Origin: Allochromatium tepidum | GTDB lineage: Bacteria > Pseudomonadota > Gammaproteobacteria > Chromatiales > Chromatiaceae | Direction: 5' to 3' | Assembly: GCF_018409545.1 (NCBI RefSeq) | Contig: NZ_AP024563.1 | Location: 2,720,001-2,784,000 of the forward strand | DNA: 64,000 nucleotides | Shown here: positions 48,868 through 59,363 of the stretch, piece by piece | Numbering within the stretch: position 1 is the first letter of the stretch | Layout: the number at the start of each line of letters is the position of its first letter | Program-made: the position numbers and the translations under genes | The notes under the pieces: generated by a model | Told to the model about the DNA's origin: nothing | Seen by the model: only the letters and a program-made list of their open reading frames with translations | The model's database searches: none

Positions 48868-49704
48868 GTGGAACAATGCGAATGCCCCGAACAGGAATGT
48901 CCGCCTGCGGGTGCGCCCGAATGGATGGCCACCTTCGCCGACCTCATGTCGCTGTTGATGTGTTTCTTCGTGCTGCTGCTATCGTTCTCCGAAATGGACG
49001 TCATCAAGTACAAACAGGTCGCCGGCTCGATGAAAGCGGCTTTCGGCGTGCAGCGCGACATCGAGGCCGATCAGGATCCGCTGGGTACCAGCATCATCAT
49101 GCAGGAGTTCTCACCGGCCCAGCCGCAGCCGACCGTACTCAACGAGGTCCGGCAGCAGACCACGGATGAGATGAAACGGATGCTGGAGATCCTCGACCCG
49201 GCGGTCGAGGATGCACAGGACAAGGCCGAGGATCTCAAGCAGGAACTCAAGAAGGAGATCGCCGAGGGCCTGCTCGAGATCAACACCATCGACGATCAGG
49301 TCATCATCCGCATCCGCGAAAAGGGCTCCTTCCCTTCGGCCTCGGCGCGGATCGATCCGGCCTTCAAGGCCATGCTGATGAAGATCGCCGATGCCCTCAA
49401 TCAGGTCGAGGGCCGCATCCTGATCGCCGGACACACCGACAACGTCCCGATCGAGACGCTCGAATTTCCCTCGAATTGGGTGCTCTCGGCGGCGCGCGCC
49501 GCCTCCGTGGCCCACACCATGACCCAGAAGGGCGGCATCGCCCCCGAGCGCGTCGAGATACGCGCCTATGGCGAAAACCGCCCACTGGAGTCCAACGAGA
49601 CCCCTGAGGGCCGGGCCAGTAATCGCCGGGTAGAGATCATCGTGCTCGGCGAGCGCAGCGCCCAGACGCTGCTCGAAAACATCGGCGACGACGACAATCC
49701 GTAG
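48868..49704 (+). CDS. pomB: Flagellar motor stator PomB/MotB
   Basis: 278 aa. The single helix carries the ion-binding Asp25 (WMATFADLMSLLMCFFVLLL). The C-terminal OmpA-like peptidoglycan domain has IAGHTDNVPI, FPSNWVLSAARAASVA, and GYGENRPL-like AYGENRPLESN with SNRRVEIIV. GTG start. It anchors the stator; the acidic/Cys N-tail (EQCECPEQECPP) is unusual. Confidence 0.92.
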   Translation: MEQCECPEQECPPAGAPEWMATFADLMSLLMCFFVLLLSFSEMDVIKYKQVAGSMKAAFGVQRDIEADQDPLGTSIIMQEFSPAQPQPTVLNEVRQQTTDEMKRMLEILDPAVEDAQDKAEDLKQELKKEIAEGLLEINTIDDQVIIRIREKGSFPSASARIDPAFKAMLMKIADALNQVEGRILIAGHTDNVPIETLEFPSNWVLSAARAASVAHTMTQKGGIAPERVEIRAYGENRPLESNETPEGRASNRRVEIIVLGERSAQTLLENIGDDDNP

Positions 49705-49719
49705 GCAGAGAGAGTTGCG

Positions 49720-50391
49720 ATGAGCAGAGACGAACCAGTCCGGCCAAGTGCGCCCGAACCGGAAGAGAACCAGGATCGCGACCGGCGGCGTTATTTTCGT
49801 ATCGAGGATCATATGGGGCTGCTGGTCGTTCCGGTCGGGCCGGCAGAGCAAGCTCGACTGATCGAGAGCCTGGAGAACCCAAGTTCGCGCGCGGGTCTGA
49901 TGAACGATCTGCACGCCATCCGCGAACTCCATCTGCCCGAGCGCCGTGCGCTGGAATACAAGTTCCCGACCGTGGCGGCCTATGTCAAGGTGATCGAGAG
50001 CCAGATCGAGGCCCTGGCCCAAGCGATCGGCGATGGTGAGGGATTTCCGAACTCGCCCGACACGGATGCCTGTCTCAGCGCCCAGGGTGTCGGGTTCGAC
50101 TGGCCGGAGGTTCTGGAGATCGACAGCTATGTCGATCTGCGTCTGACGCTCTTTCCCGATCGGGTGCATATTCGGGCGCTGGCACGGGTGGTGCGCTGTG
50201 ACGCCGCCGACGACCGGGGCTATCGGGTCGCGGTCGACTTCACGCATCTGCGCGAGGCCGACCGCGAGGCCATCATCAAGCATGTCTACCGCTTGCAGCG
50301 GCTCCAGCTCCAGGCGCACGCCGAGGAGGCGTTCGAGGCGCGCTACCGGGCCACCTCGAAGAGCCTCAAAGACAAGCCCAGGGGCGGTTAG
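49720..50391 (+). CDS. PilZ-like protein downstream of the stator
   Basis: 223 aa. [15 protein letters not shown] resembles the PilZ RxxxR region; the other motif ((D/N)xSxxG) appears as [10 protein letters not shown] near residue 125. [20 protein letters not shown] is the last beta strand. It may bind c-di-GMP and brake the stator, an inference from context (16 bp after pomB). Its stop overlaps the convergent RND gene stop. Confidence 0.7.
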   Translation: MSRDEPVRPSAPEPEENQDRDRRRYFRIEDHMGLLVVPVGPAEQARLIESLENPSSRAGLMNDLHAIRELHLPERRALEYKFPTVAAYVKVIESQIEALAQAIGDGEGFPNSPDTDACLSAQGVGFDWPEVLEIDSYVDLRLTLFPDRVHIRALARVVRCDAADDRGYRVAVDFTHLREADREAIIKHVYRLQRLQLQAHAEEAFEARYRATSKSLKDKPRGG

Positions 50392-53300
50392 GTCGTCGCT
50401 CGATCGACCTTTTCGGCGGCAACGGTCTCCGAGGTCGCCGGGCGCATCCGGCCACGGATCAGCACGAAGAACAGCGGCACGAACAGCACACCGAGCATCG
50501 TGGCCGCGACCACACCGCCGAGCACACCTGTGCCGATGGCGTTTTGCCCACCGGAACCGGCGCCCGTACCGAGCGCCAGCGGCAGCACGCCGAAGCCGAA
50601 GGCCAGCGAGGTCATGACGATCGGCCGGATACGTATCCGTGCCGCTTCCAGTGCCGCGCTCAGGGCATCGCGTCCTTCTTCCTGAAGCGTCTTGGCGAAC
50701 TCGACGATGAGGATGGCGTTCTTGGCCGAGAGTCCGATCGTCGCCAGCAGGCCGACCTGGAAATAGATGTCGCTCGGCAGCCCGCGTCCGAGCGCGGCGA
50801 CCACCGCGCCGAGCACGCCGATCGGCACCACCAGCATGACGGCGAAGGGCACCGACCAGCTCTCGTAGAGCGCCGCGAGCGCCAGGAACACCACCAGCGC
50901 CGAGAGCGCATAGAGCGCCGGGGCCTGAGCACCGGCCGCACGCTCTTCATAGGAAATCCCGGTCCATTCCAGACCGATGCCGGGCGGCAGTGTCCGCGCC
51001 AGTTCCTCGACGGCGCGCATGGCCTCACCCGTGCTCAGACCGGGCGCGGCCTGACCCAGGACTTCGGCCGAAGGCAGACCGTTGTAGCGCTCCAGACGCG
51101 GCGAGCCATAGGTCCATTCACCCGTGGCGAAGGCCGAGAAGGGCACCATGTCGCCCTCGGCGTTGCGCACGTACCAGGCGTTCAGATCCTCCGGCAGCAT
51201 CCGATAGGGCGCGTCGGCCTGGACATAGACCTTCTTCACCCGCCCCTCGTGGACGAAATCGTCGATATAGGCACTGCCCCAGGCCATCGAGAGCGTGCGG
51301 TTGATGTCGGCCAGCGACAGCCCGAAGGCGCCGGCCTTGGTGCGATCGACATCGACCTGATACTGCGCCTCGTCCTCGCGTCCGTTCGGGCGCACGGCGA
51401 TGAAGCGCGGATCCTGCATCGCCAGGCCGAGGAACTGACCGCGCGCGGCGGCCAGCACCTCGCGTCCGACGCCGCCCTTGTCCTGCAACTGCACGTCCCA
51501 GCCCGAGGCCGTGCCCAGCTCGATGACCGCCGGCGGCGGGAAGGCGAACACGCGCGCGTCGCGGATGCGCGAGAAGGCCATCATGGCGCGCCCGGCCACC
51601 GCCTTGACGTGCAGATCGGGCCGCCGGCGCTCCGACCAGTCACGGAGCTTGACGAAGCCGATGGCCATGTTCTGCCCCTGACCGGCGAAGCTGAAACCCG
51701 AGACCGTGATGAGCTCCGCGACGGCTTCCTTCTCGTTCTCCAGGAAGTGTTTCTCGACCTGCTTGAGCACCTCTTGGGTACGTTCGAGCGTCGCCCCCGA
51801 GGGCAGGGTGGCCTGCATGATCAGGATGCCCTGATCCTCGTCCGGCAGGAACGACGTGCTCATGCGTTCGTGCAGCACGATCAGCACGCCGACCAGCCCC
51901 AGATAGACCGCCAGGAAGATCCGGCGCCGACGGGCGATGCCGGCCACGCTCTTGCCGTAGAGTCCGACACTGCGCTCGAAATTGCGGTTGAACCAGCCGA
52001 AGAAGCCGCGTCGCGGTCCATGCGGCATGGGCTTGAGCAGCGAAGCGACCAGCGCCGGACTGAGCGTGAGCGCCACCACCACCGACAGCAGCATGGCCGA
52101 GACGATGGTGATCGAGAACTGCCGATAGATGACCCCGGTCGAGCCGCCGAAGAAGGCCATGGGCACGAACACCGCCGACAGCACCAGGGCGATGCCGACG
52201 AGCGCGCTGGTGATCTGATCCATGGACTTGCGCGTGGCTTCCTTGGGCGGCAATCCATCCTCGTGCATCACGCGTTCGACGTTCTCGACCACCACGATGG
52301 CGTCGTCGACCAGCAGACCGATCGCCAACACCATGGCGAACAGCGTCAGGGTGTTGATGGTGAAGCCGAAGGCCGCGAGGATGCCGAAGGTGCCGAGCAG
52401 CACCACGGGCACGGCGATGGTCGGAATGAGCGTGGCGCGGAAGTTCTGCAGGAACAGATACATCACCACGAACACCAGGATCACCGCCTCGAAGATGGTC
52501 TTGACCACCTCGCCGATGGAGATACGCACGAAGGGCGTGGTGTCATAGGGGAAGACCGCCTCCATGCCGGGCGGGAAGAAGGCCGAGAGTTCGGCGATCT
52601 TGGCCTTGACCGCATCCGCCGTCTGCAACGCATTGGCGCCCGTGGCCAGCCGGATCGCCATGCCCGCCGCCGGACTGCCGTTGTGACGCGCCATCTTGCC
52701 GTAGCTCTCGCTGCCCAGTTCGATGCGCGCCACGTCACGCAGATGCACGGTCGAGCCGTCGGCCTGGGTGCGCAAGCGGATGGCGCCGAACTCCTCGGGC
52801 GTGTTGAGCCGGCTCTGGACGTTGACCGTGACGTTGAGCTGTTGGCCGGCCGGTGACGGGATGGCACCGAGCTGACCCGCCGAAACCTGGGCGTTCTCGG
52901 CCTCGATCGCGGCGACCACGTCCGGCGGCGTCAGACCGTACTGGTTGAGCTTGTTGGGATCGAGCCAGACGCGCATGGCGTACTGGGCTTCGAATAGCGT
53001 GATCTCGCCGACGCCGGGGACACGGCTGATCGGATCCTTGACCAGACTGGCGGCATAGTCGCCCAGATCGGCGTTGGTCAGTCTGCCGTCACGCGAGACG
53101 AAGGCCACCACCAGCAGGAAGTTGCGCACGGATTTCGCGACCTGGATGCCCTGACGCACCACCGCATCGGGCAGGAGCGCGTTGGCCAGCTGCAGCTTGT
53201 TCTGCACCTGCATCTGGGCCACGTCGGGATCGACGCCGTTCTCGAAGGTGAGCGTGATGGTCGAGAGTCCGTTCGACTCACTGGTCGAGGACATGTAGCG

Positions 53301-53525
53301 CAGACCGTCGAGACCGTTCATCTGCTGCTCGATGACCTGAGTCACCGAGTCCTCGACCGTCTTGGCCGAGGCGCCGGGATAGGTCGAGGTGATCGCAATC
53401 GCCGGCGGCGCGATGCTCGGATACTGCGAGACCGGCAGGATGCGGATCGACAGCAACCCGGCCAGCATGATGACGATGGCGATGACCCAGGCGAAGACGG
53501 GTCGGTCGATGAAGAAACGGGCCAT
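50388..53525 (-). CDS. RND efflux transporter (HAE1/AcrB family)
   Basis: 1045 aa inner-membrane pump. [20 protein letters not shown] start, proton relay [20 protein letters not shown], and the C-terminal [15 protein letters not shown] (relay Lys region). Trimeric drug/proton antiporter of the AcrB type. It is downstream of the adaptor (21-bp gap). No outer-membrane TolC gene is present in the window. Confidence 0.95.
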   Translation of the reverse strand: MARFFIDRPVFAWVIAIVIMLAGLLSIRILPVSQYPSIAPPAIAITSTYPGASAKTVEDSVTQVIEQQMNGLDGLRYMSSTSESNGLSTITLTFENGVDPDVAQMQVQNKLQLANALLPDAVVRQGIQVAKSVRNFLLVVAFVSRDGRLTNADLGDYAASLVKDPISRVPGVGEITLFEAQYAMRVWLDPNKLNQYGLTPPDVVAAIEAENAQVSAGQLGAIPSPAGQQLNVTVNVQSRLNTPEEFGAIRLRTQADGSTVHLRDVARIELGSESYGKMARHNGSPAAGMAIRLATGANALQTADAVKAKIAELSAFFPPGMEAVFPYDTTPFVRISIGEVVKTIFEAVILVFVVMYLFLQNFRATLIPTIAVPVVLLGTFGILAAFGFTINTLTLFAMVLAIGLLVDDAIVVVENVERVMHEDGLPPKEATRKSMDQITSALVGIALVLSAVFVPMAFFGGSTGVIYRQFSITIVSAMLLSVVVALTLSPALVASLLKPMPHGPRRGFFGWFNRNFERSVGLYGKSVAGIARRRRIFLAVYLGLVGVLIVLHERMSTSFLPDEDQGILIMQATLPSGATLERTQEVLKQVEKHFLENEKEAVAELITVSGFSFAGQGQNMAIGFVKLRDWSERRRPDLHVKAVAGRAMMAFSRIRDARVFAFPPPAVIELGTASGWDVQLQDKGGVGREVLAAARGQFLGLAMQDPRFIAVRPNGREDEAQYQVDVDRTKAGAFGLSLADINRTLSMAWGSAYIDDFVHEGRVKKVYVQADAPYRMLPEDLNAWYVRNAEGDMVPFSAFATGEWTYGSPRLERYNGLPSAEVLGQAAPGLSTGEAMRAVEELARTLPPGIGLEWTGISYEERAAGAQAPALYALSALVVFLALAALYESWSVPFAVMLVVPIGVLGAVVAALGRGLPSDIYFQVGLLATIGLSAKNAILIVEFAKTLQEEGRDALSAALEAARIRIRPIVMTSLAFGFGVLPLALGTGAGSGGQNAIGTGVLGGVVAATMLGVLFVPLFFVLIRGRMRPATSETVAAEKVDRATT

Positions 53526-53546
53526 GGTGGGGTGCTCGGTGGTCGG

Positions 53547-54776
53547 TTAGTGAGTCGTGCCGGGACCGGGCGCCGAAGCGCCGGTGACAACCGGCTGATC
53601 GTCGAGCACCACGGGCCGGGCCTTGTCGCCTGGGCGCACCTTCTGCAGACCGTCGATGATCAGCCGTTCGCCTGGAGCCAGTCCGTCATCGACCAGCCAG
53701 TCGCTGCCCAGGGTGCGGTCGGTCGCGAGCATCCGCTGTTCGACCACGCCCTCGGCGTTCAGCACCAGCGCATAAGGCCGACCACGCCGGTCACGCTGCA
53801 CACCGCGCTGGGGCGCGAGGATCGCCTCGGGTCGCGTGCCCTCCTCCACCCTGGCGCGCACGAACATGCCCGGCAGCAGGACGTGATCGGGATTGGGGAA
53901 GGTGGCGCGCAGCGTGACCGCGCCCGTGCCCGGATCGACGCTGACCTCGGAGAACTCCAGCCGTCCGGCGAGCGGATAGTCGCTGCCGTCCTCCAGCAAC
54001 AGGGTCACGCGCGGCTGATCGCCGTCCGGACGCTTCAGACGCCCGTCCTCCAGGGCACGACGCAGACGCAGCAGTTGCGCGCTCGACTGGGTGAGATCGA
54101 CATAGATGGGATCGAGCTGCTGGATGGTCGCCAGGGCCGGCTCCTGATTGGCCGTCACCAGTGCGCCCTGGGTGACGACCGAGCGTCCGATGCGTCCGCC
54201 GATCGGCGCCGTCACGCGCGTGTATTCGAGATCGATGCGGGCGCGCGCCAGCTGAGCCTCGTCGACCGCAACGCCGGCGGCGGCCTCCTTGAGCGCGGCC
54301 TCGGCGTCGTCGAAGTCCTCCTGACTGACGGCCTTGGCCTTGAGCAGATCGGCATAGCGTTCGGCCTTGAGCCGGGCGCGTTCGAAGGTCGCGCGCGAGC
54401 GATTGAGTGCGGCCTGAGCGCTGTCGTAGGTCGACTGATAGACCGCCGGGTCGATCTGATAGAGCACCTGACCCGAACGGATCAACGTGCCTTCTTTGAA
54501 CAGCCGCTCCTTGATGATGCCGCCGACCTGGGGCCGCACCTCGGCGACCCGGTAGGACGCGGTGCGTCCGGGAAGCTCGGTGGTCAGGGCCGCTTCGCGC
54601 GCCTGGAGCGTGATGACCCCGACTTCGGGCGGCGGTCCGCCCGGACCGCCGGGTCCGCCGGGTCCGCCCGGTCCCCCGCCCGACGGTGCCGAGCGCTCAC
54701 AGCCGACGACGGAGAGTGCCGCGACGAGCACGCAAAGCCAGGCACCGGCCTGAGGCCGAGGGATCAGAGGGTTCAT
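53547..54776 (-). CDS. RND efflux periplasmic adaptor (AcrA/MexA type), lipoprotein
   Basis: 409 aa. Lipobox LSVVGC gives lipidated Cys near residue 24, followed by a Gly/Pro repeat (GGP units). RPQVGGIIKERLFKEGTLIR is the lipoyl motif; a coiled coil (AALNRSRATFERARLKAERY) and beta-barrel follow. ATG 54776 fits; an in-frame extension upstream would lie over the operator. It links the pump to an outer-membrane channel. Confidence 0.93.
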   Translation of the reverse strand: MNPLIPRPQAGAWLCVLVAALSVVGCERSAPSGGGPGGPGGPGGPGGPPPEVGVITLQAREAALTTELPGRTASYRVAEVRPQVGGIIKERLFKEGTLIRSGQVLYQIDPAVYQSTYDSAQAALNRSRATFERARLKAERYADLLKAKAVSQEDFDDAEAALKEAAAGVAVDEAQLARARIDLEYTRVTAPIGGRIGRSVVTQGALVTANQEPALATIQQLDPIYVDLTQSSAQLLRLRRALEDGRLKRPDGDQPRVTLLLEDGSDYPLAGRLEFSEVSVDPGTGAVTLRATFPNPDHVLLPGMFVRARVEEGTRPEAILAPQRGVQRDRRGRPYALVLNAEGVVEQRMLATDRTLGSDWLVDDGLAPGERLIIDGLQKVRPGDKARPVVLDDQPVVTGASAPGPGTTH

Positions 54777-54800
54777 GGGCAACCTCAAGAGAGCACTAGG

Positions 54801-54834
54801 ATTGTATAGAACGCTCGTTCTAGAATGAGCGTTC
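54801..54834. promoter_or_regulatory. Palindromic operator between RND genes and tetR
   Basis: GAACGCTC (54809-54816) and GAGCGTTC (54827-54834) flank a TTCTAGAA core, giving a 26-bp near-perfect palindrome with one mismatched pair. It is placed midway between the divergent adaptor and tetR genes. A -10-like TATACAAT (- strand, 54801-54808) directly borders it. This is the expected binding site for the neighbouring TetR protein. Confidence 0.8.
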
Positions 54835-54908
54835 AATCTAGACATTCGAGGCCGTGGCGTCAAGTGCGAATGCGGGCCTCCACATCAAGCACGAGGAGCG
54901 ATCCCTCC

Positions 54909-55523
54909 ATGACCCTGTCGACCCGATCCGACCAAGACCAGACGCGCGCCCAGACGCGCCGGAGCCAGATCCTGGACGCCGCCGCCGTCTGTTTCGCGCG
55001 CGAGGGCTTCCACGGCACCAGCATCGCCGCACTCTCCAGGGCGGCCGGGATGAGTTCGGGGCACATCTATCATTTCTTCGAGAACAAGGAGGCCATCATC
55101 GAGGCCCTAGTCGAGCGCCGGCTGGAGCAGTCACTGGAGATGGTGAGCCAGTTCGAAAACGCCGAAGACGTCTTTCAGGCGCTGATCGATCGCGTCGACC
55201 TCGGCCTGAACGAAAAGACGGATCTGGACAACGCCGCCCTGGAGTTGGAGATCCTGGCCGAGGCGGCACGCAATCCCAGGGTCGCGGCCAGCGTGCGCGA
55301 GGCCGACCGCATCAAGCGCGAACGGCTGATCGGCGTACTGGGTCGCGCGCGCCAAGCGCTCGGGCGGGAGCCTGAAACCCCGGACGCCGACGCCGTGACC
55401 GAGATCCTGATGGCCCTGTTCGATGGACTCGCGGCACGGGTCATCAACCATCCCGAACTCGACCGGACCGCGCTGGCGCCGCTGATCCGCATCGCGCTGC
55501 GGACCTTCATCGAGGGCGAGTAG
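54909..55523 (+). CDS. TetR-family repressor of the RND pump
   Basis: 204 aa. HTH at residues 15-60: RSQILDAAAVCFAREGFHGT, SIAALSRAAGMSSGHIYHFF and ENKEAIIEAL. Ligand-binding C-terminal half with AARVINHPELDRTALAPLI. ATG 54909 has GAGGAG about 10 nt upstream. Divergent from the pump operon with the shared palindrome between them, so local autorepressor and pump regulator is likely. Confidence 0.9.
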   Translation: MTLSTRSDQDQTRAQTRRSQILDAAAVCFAREGFHGTSIAALSRAAGMSSGHIYHFFENKEAIIEALVERRLEQSLEMVSQFENAEDVFQALIDRVDLGLNEKTDLDNAALELEILAEAARNPRVAASVREADRIKRERLIGVLGRARQALGREPETPDADAVTEILMALFDGLAARVINHPELDRTALAPLIRIALRTFIEGE

Positions 55524-55562
55524 ACCTGATCCGGTTCAGCGACGCCGGATGTGCACCGAAGT

Positions 55563-56266
55563 TCAGAGCTGGAAGCGTATGGCGCGTTCTCTCAGGTCGC
55601 CGGCCAATTCCTCCAGGCCCCGGCCGGCCTGTTCGAGTTCGGCCATGTTCTCGCTTGCGTCTCTGGTTCCGCCGCTGATCGAGAGGATGCCGCGACTGAT
55701 CTCGATCGCGACCGCCGTCTGTTCCTCGGCGGCGCCGGCGATCTGTGACATGGTCTCCGAGATCCCATCGACGGCCGAGGTGATCGCCCCGAGCGCCTCG
55801 CCGGCCTTGCTCGCCGTGGCCATGGAGTCGTTGGCCCCCTGTCGGCTGCGGTTCATCTCATCGGCGGCCTGTTGTGCGCTGTGTTGCAGACGCTTGACCA
55901 TGCCCTCGATCTCCTGGGCCGACGTCTGGGTGCGCTGCGCCACCTCGCGCACCTGGGCCAGATTGCCCGACATCTCGCCGGTCGCCGAGGACAGGGTCAT
56001 GGCCGATCCTGTAATCCGCTCGACCAGCGCACGCAACTCGGCGACCATGCGATCGAAGTCGCGCGCGATGGCGCCGATCTCGTTCGGGACATCAAGATCC
56101 GTGCCGGCGGTGAGGTTGGAGATAGCTCGACCGGCGCGTGCGGATGCGCTCCCGGGCCTGACGAATTCCGTTCAGGGCCAAGCCGGTCAGCACCATGGCG
56201 ATGCTGGGAACCAGGGCCGGGAGGATCAGCTTAATGCTGATGTTGGCGCGTTCGATGACTCTCATC
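55563..56266 (-). pseudogene. Decayed methyl-accepting chemotaxis protein
   Basis: It begins at 56266 (MRVIERANISIKLILPALVP, TM1). Near 56130-56160 the frame shifts; the other frame gives part of HAMP (NEIGAIARDFDRMVAELRAL). The ligand domain and TM2 are missing. The signalling helices remain (REVAQRTQTSAQEIEGMVKR; ISETMSQIAGAAEEQTAVAI), but the conserved hairpin tip (usually NLLALNAAIEAARAGE) is absent, apparently by deletion. It cannot work as a receptor. Confidence 0.8.
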
Positions 56267-56375
56267 CCTACTCTTCATGGGTGTCGGTGTCTGTCATGTC
56301 ACCGGCGATCGAGGCGAGTGGCCCGGATCCGGGGACATGGCGAAACCACGCCCGATCGACCGATCGGCTTCGATT

Positions 56376-57020
56376 TCAATCGTTCCAGTAAAAGGATTGC
56401 TCGACGGCGCCCGTCGCCGGTATCTCGATATCGCGCGTCTGGATCCGGCCGGCGTTGTCGACGCGCAGGACATAGCGTCCCGGCGCCAGACTGGCATAGA
56501 ACCAGGGGCCTTGAGAGACGGCTTCGAGCAAGGTCGGGCCGGCGGCATCGTCGATGCGCACCCGCACATCGGCCAGATAGGAGCCGGAACCGGCGACGGC
56601 GAAGAGCAGGCGCAGATTGAACCTGGATTTGACCTCCTGCATCTCGGTGCGCTCCGAGACGCCGATGCCGCCGCTGATGTAGGGCACACCGCTGGCTACA
56701 TCGGTTGCTGGCGCCGGTGCGGGCACCGGAACCGGGGCCGGCTGGACCTGGACGGGCGCCGCCGGCTCAGGGGGCAGGATGGCCCCGCCCGGCAGGACGG
56801 TCCCAGGCGGCAGCAACATGCCTTCCTGCAGCACCGTGCCCTGTGGGAGCCGGACCGCCGCCGGCGGTTGCTCGCCCGCGGGCGCAATGGCCCACTCGGT
56901 CCTCAGCCCCTGTTCGACCGGTGCGGGCGGCGCCGATCCGTACTGAGCCGGGGCAACGCCCATCGGCAGGGTCAGAGCCAGCAACAGACCAAATCCTGGG
57001 GTCTTGTCGATTCGTGTCAT
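56376..57020 (-). CDS. Secreted Pro-rich protein with carboxypeptidase-regulatory-like domain
   Basis: 214 aa. Signal peptide to about residue 25 (LLLALTLPMGVAPAQ). A repeated GTVLQEG/GTVLPGG pattern and a Pro/Val/Ala linker (PVPVPAPAPA) follow. The C-terminal half has VRVRIDDAAGPTLLEAV and SLAPGRYVLRVDNAG, typical of beta-sandwich carboxypeptidase-regulatory-like domains. Probably periplasmic; I cannot assign a role. Confidence 0.7.
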   Translation of the reverse strand: MTRIDKTPGFGLLLALTLPMGVAPAQYGSAPPAPVEQGLRTEWAIAPAGEQPPAAVRLPQGTVLQEGMLLPPGTVLPGGAILPPEPAAPVQVQPAPVPVPAPAPATDVASGVPYISGGIGVSERTEMQEVKSRFNLRLLFAVAGSGSYLADVRVRIDDAAGPTLLEAVSQGPWFYASLAPGRYVLRVDNAGRIQTRDIEIPATGAVEQSFYWND

Positions 57021-57083
57021 GAGGTACCTCAGGTCTTCAATTTCGATGATTCCAAACCGTGCAGGGAGGATAGTGTATTTTTT

Positions 57084-58550
57084 TCAGTCCGTCCCCGAAG
57101 CACGCCCGCTCCAGCGGCTCGGGAACTGACTCTCGATGACTCCCGAACGGTGCAGGATGGCGATGCCGAGCACATGACCCCGATAGCTCGCGATGACCTG
57201 CCCCGGTGGATTGGCGGCCAGTTGCTCGGGTGTGGGTGCGAAGGTCTCGCGGCGCAGATAGGCATCGCGCTGCTCACGGCTGAGTTCCAACCGGAAGCGC
57301 GTCACGTCCGGGCCGATGAGCAGCGCCCCGCTGGTGGTGGGCTTGGGCGGGCGGACGTTGGTGCGATGGAAGAAGATCCCGCGCCCTTCGGCCGGCGGCA
57401 CGGCGGGCGGTGCGTGATCGGCGGCCATCAGATGCAGACCGCGTTTGGTCTGGCGATTGATGCGGTAGCGGCTCCAGTAGTCATCCGGCAGTCCGTATTT
57501 GGACAGGAGTCCGTCGAGCCATTCGTCGTGCTCGCTCTCGGCGAGGGTGGCGAGTTCCGGCTCGGGTTCGGCTGGGAGGTTGGCGTCCTTCTCCAGCAGC
57601 GCGATGAAGAAGCCGCCGGTGTCGTTGCGGTGGGGCCAGAGACGTCGGCACCGCGCCAGCTCGGGCGGCAGCGTGCGGCCCAGCCATTCGGTTACGCCGA
57701 GCGCGGTGTCGAAGCCGGGGATGTCGATGGTCCGTAGCCGGATCTTGCCGTCGAACTCGGCCAGGATGTCGGCCACCACCAGTTCGTTTTCCTCGGGCGC
57801 GAAGGTGCAGGTCGAATAGAGGATCAGACCGCCCGGACGGCAGCGCTGCACGGCCTTGCGCAGCAGGGCGCGCTGGCGCGGTCCGAGCCGTTCGGAGCCG
57901 GCCGGATCGTGCCGCTGCAACAGGGACGGATTGCGCCGGATGGTACCCTCGCTGGAACAGGGCGCATCGAGCAGGATGCGGTCGAACTGACCGCCGGCGG
58001 TCGGCCAGTTGCTCGCGTCGCTCTGGGTCGTGGTCACGTTGAGCACGCCGAGCCGATCCAGATTGCCCTGGAGCGCCTTGATGCGGCCATAGGAGATGTC
58101 GTTGGCGACGACCGTGCCCCGGTTGTCGAGCGCAAAGGCGATCTGGGCGGTCTTGCCGCCGGGTGCGGCGCACATGTCGAGCACACGCTGACCGGGTTCG
58201 AGGTCCATGAGCGTCACCGGCAGTTGCGAGACGGCCTCCTGCGCATGGGCCAGACCCACGCAGTACCACCATTGCTGACCGGCTCGGAAGTCGGGCGGCA
58301 GGTTCAGGGCGTTGGGCAGTCCCTGGATCGGTTGCGGCGACAGTCCCTGTTCGACGAGCAGCTCGGTCAGCGCCTCGACCGAGATCCGCGCCGGATTGGC
58401 CCAGAGCGCGACCGGCAGCGGACGGCCGAGCGCCTCGGCGAAGGCGTCCCAGTCGTCGACCAGATCGCGATAGCGTGCGAGCCAGGAATCGGCGATCTGA
58501 TCCGGCGTGGGGAGCGAGGCCGCGCTGACGCGGGCGGTACGTTGGTTCAT
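57084..58550 (-). CDS. RNA (cytosine-5) methyltransferase, RsmF/NOL1-NOP2-Sun family
   Basis: 488 aa. AdoMet motif VLDMCAAPGGKTAQIAFAL near residues 125-143, motif IV DAPCSSEGTIRRNP with releasing Cys, and motif VI STCTFAPEENELV with catalytic Cys. The C-terminal RNA-binding PUA-like extension (LLIGPDVTRFRLELSREQ, GHVLGIAIL) fits RsmF/YebU. Likely methylates rRNA C1407, by analogy. Confidence 0.88.
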   Translation of the reverse strand: MNQRTARVSAASLPTPDQIADSWLARYRDLVDDWDAFAEALGRPLPVALWANPARISVEALTELLVEQGLSPQPIQGLPNALNLPPDFRAGQQWWYCVGLAHAQEAVSQLPVTLMDLEPGQRVLDMCAAPGGKTAQIAFALDNRGTVVANDISYGRIKALQGNLDRLGVLNVTTTQSDASNWPTAGGQFDRILLDAPCSSEGTIRRNPSLLQRHDPAGSERLGPRQRALLRKAVQRCRPGGLILYSTCTFAPEENELVVADILAEFDGKIRLRTIDIPGFDTALGVTEWLGRTLPPELARCRRLWPHRNDTGGFFIALLEKDANLPAEPEPELATLAESEHDEWLDGLLSKYGLPDDYWSRYRINRQTKRGLHLMAADHAPPAVPPAEGRGIFFHRTNVRPPKPTTSGALLIGPDVTRFRLELSREQRDAYLRRETFAPTPEQLAANPPGQVIASYRGHVLGIAILHRSGVIESQFPSRWSGRASGTD

Positions 58551-58568
58551 TATTGAGTGTGGCCCTTT

Positions 58569-59363
58569 CTATGATCCTTGGTCGACCTCGCGCGCGGCCA
58601 GCAATCGCCCGGCGAATTCGGCAAACAGGTTGCGGATACTGGTGGCCGGTGAGAGCGAACGCGACACGGGTTGATTGGTCGGCGTCAGCTCCAGGGCGGC
58701 GGCGCTATAGAGTCGTCGTTCGACCAAACGCTCGCAGAGAATCTGGTAGCGACGCGCATAGGAGGCGTCCCGGAACTCGGAAAAGACGGGGAAGTGCGGT
58801 TCTCGGCATCCAACGGGTCGCTGCGATTCGGCGCAGTCCTCCAGCAACATCAGCCAAGCGAGAAAGGGTGGGCGTGGGTCGGCTTGGTAGCTGGGATTCA
58901 ACAGGGCTGGAGCTTCGTCGCGCACGCCGTCGGTTGTTTGATCTCTGCGCGCTCCATAGGCGCCGAAATGGTGGGCGACCCAGAAGTCAGCCGCCGAGCC
59001 GATCGCCTCCTCGCTCCGGTTGTTCAGGTTATTCCCGAAGGATCCGACCTGGGATTTGAACTCGAACACCGCCAACAGACGCTGCCGATGGATGACCACG
59101 GTATCCCAGTCCTTGGTCGCGCGGAAAAACCCAGGTAACACGACGCTTGCGCGGCGTTGGTGGACACAGTTCTCGGGATACCCGCAATGCTCGACCACGG
59201 CCGTGACGAGATCGATGAAGCCGTCCATGTTACGGCCCGCAACGACCTTGTCGCGTGAGCCGCCCTGGCTCCCGGTCGCGGCATGGACGTTACGACTCGA
59301 CCAAAACGCACCAATAGCCTGACTGACAAGGATGTCGAAATTCTCCGGCAGCAAAGGACTCAT
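58569..59363 (-). CDS. Type II restriction endonuclease, XhoI/PaeR7I family
   Basis: 264 aa. Family hallmarks: AIGAFWSSRNVHAA near the N-terminus, RNMDGFIDLVTAVVEHCG, FFRATKDWDTVVIHRQRL, then AVFEFKSQVGSFGNNLNNRS with the PD-(D/E)xK Glu-x-Lys (EFK), and EEAIGSAADFW. Expected target CTCGAG by family. It overlaps the methylase gene by 4 bp, so R follows M on one transcript. Confidence 0.85.
   Translation of the reverse strand: MSPLLPENFDILVSQAIGAFWSSRNVHAATGSQGGSRDKVVAGRNMDGFIDLVTAVVEHCGYPENCVHQRRASVVLPGFFRATKDWDTVVIHRQRLLAVFEFKSQVGSFGNNLNNRSEEAIGSAADFWVAHHFGAYGARRDQTTDGVRDEAPALLNPSYQADPRPPFLAWLMLLEDCAESQRPVGCREPHFPVFSEFRDASYARRYQILCERLVERRLYSAAALELTPTNQPVSRSLSPATSIRNLFAEFAGRLLAAREVDQGS

Noticed and set aside
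50544-52856. 770-codon open frame on the + strand
   Set aside because: Lies antisense to the RND pump gene; composition (Arg/His/Gln/Gly rich) is that of a GC-rich shadow frame and no motif is seen.
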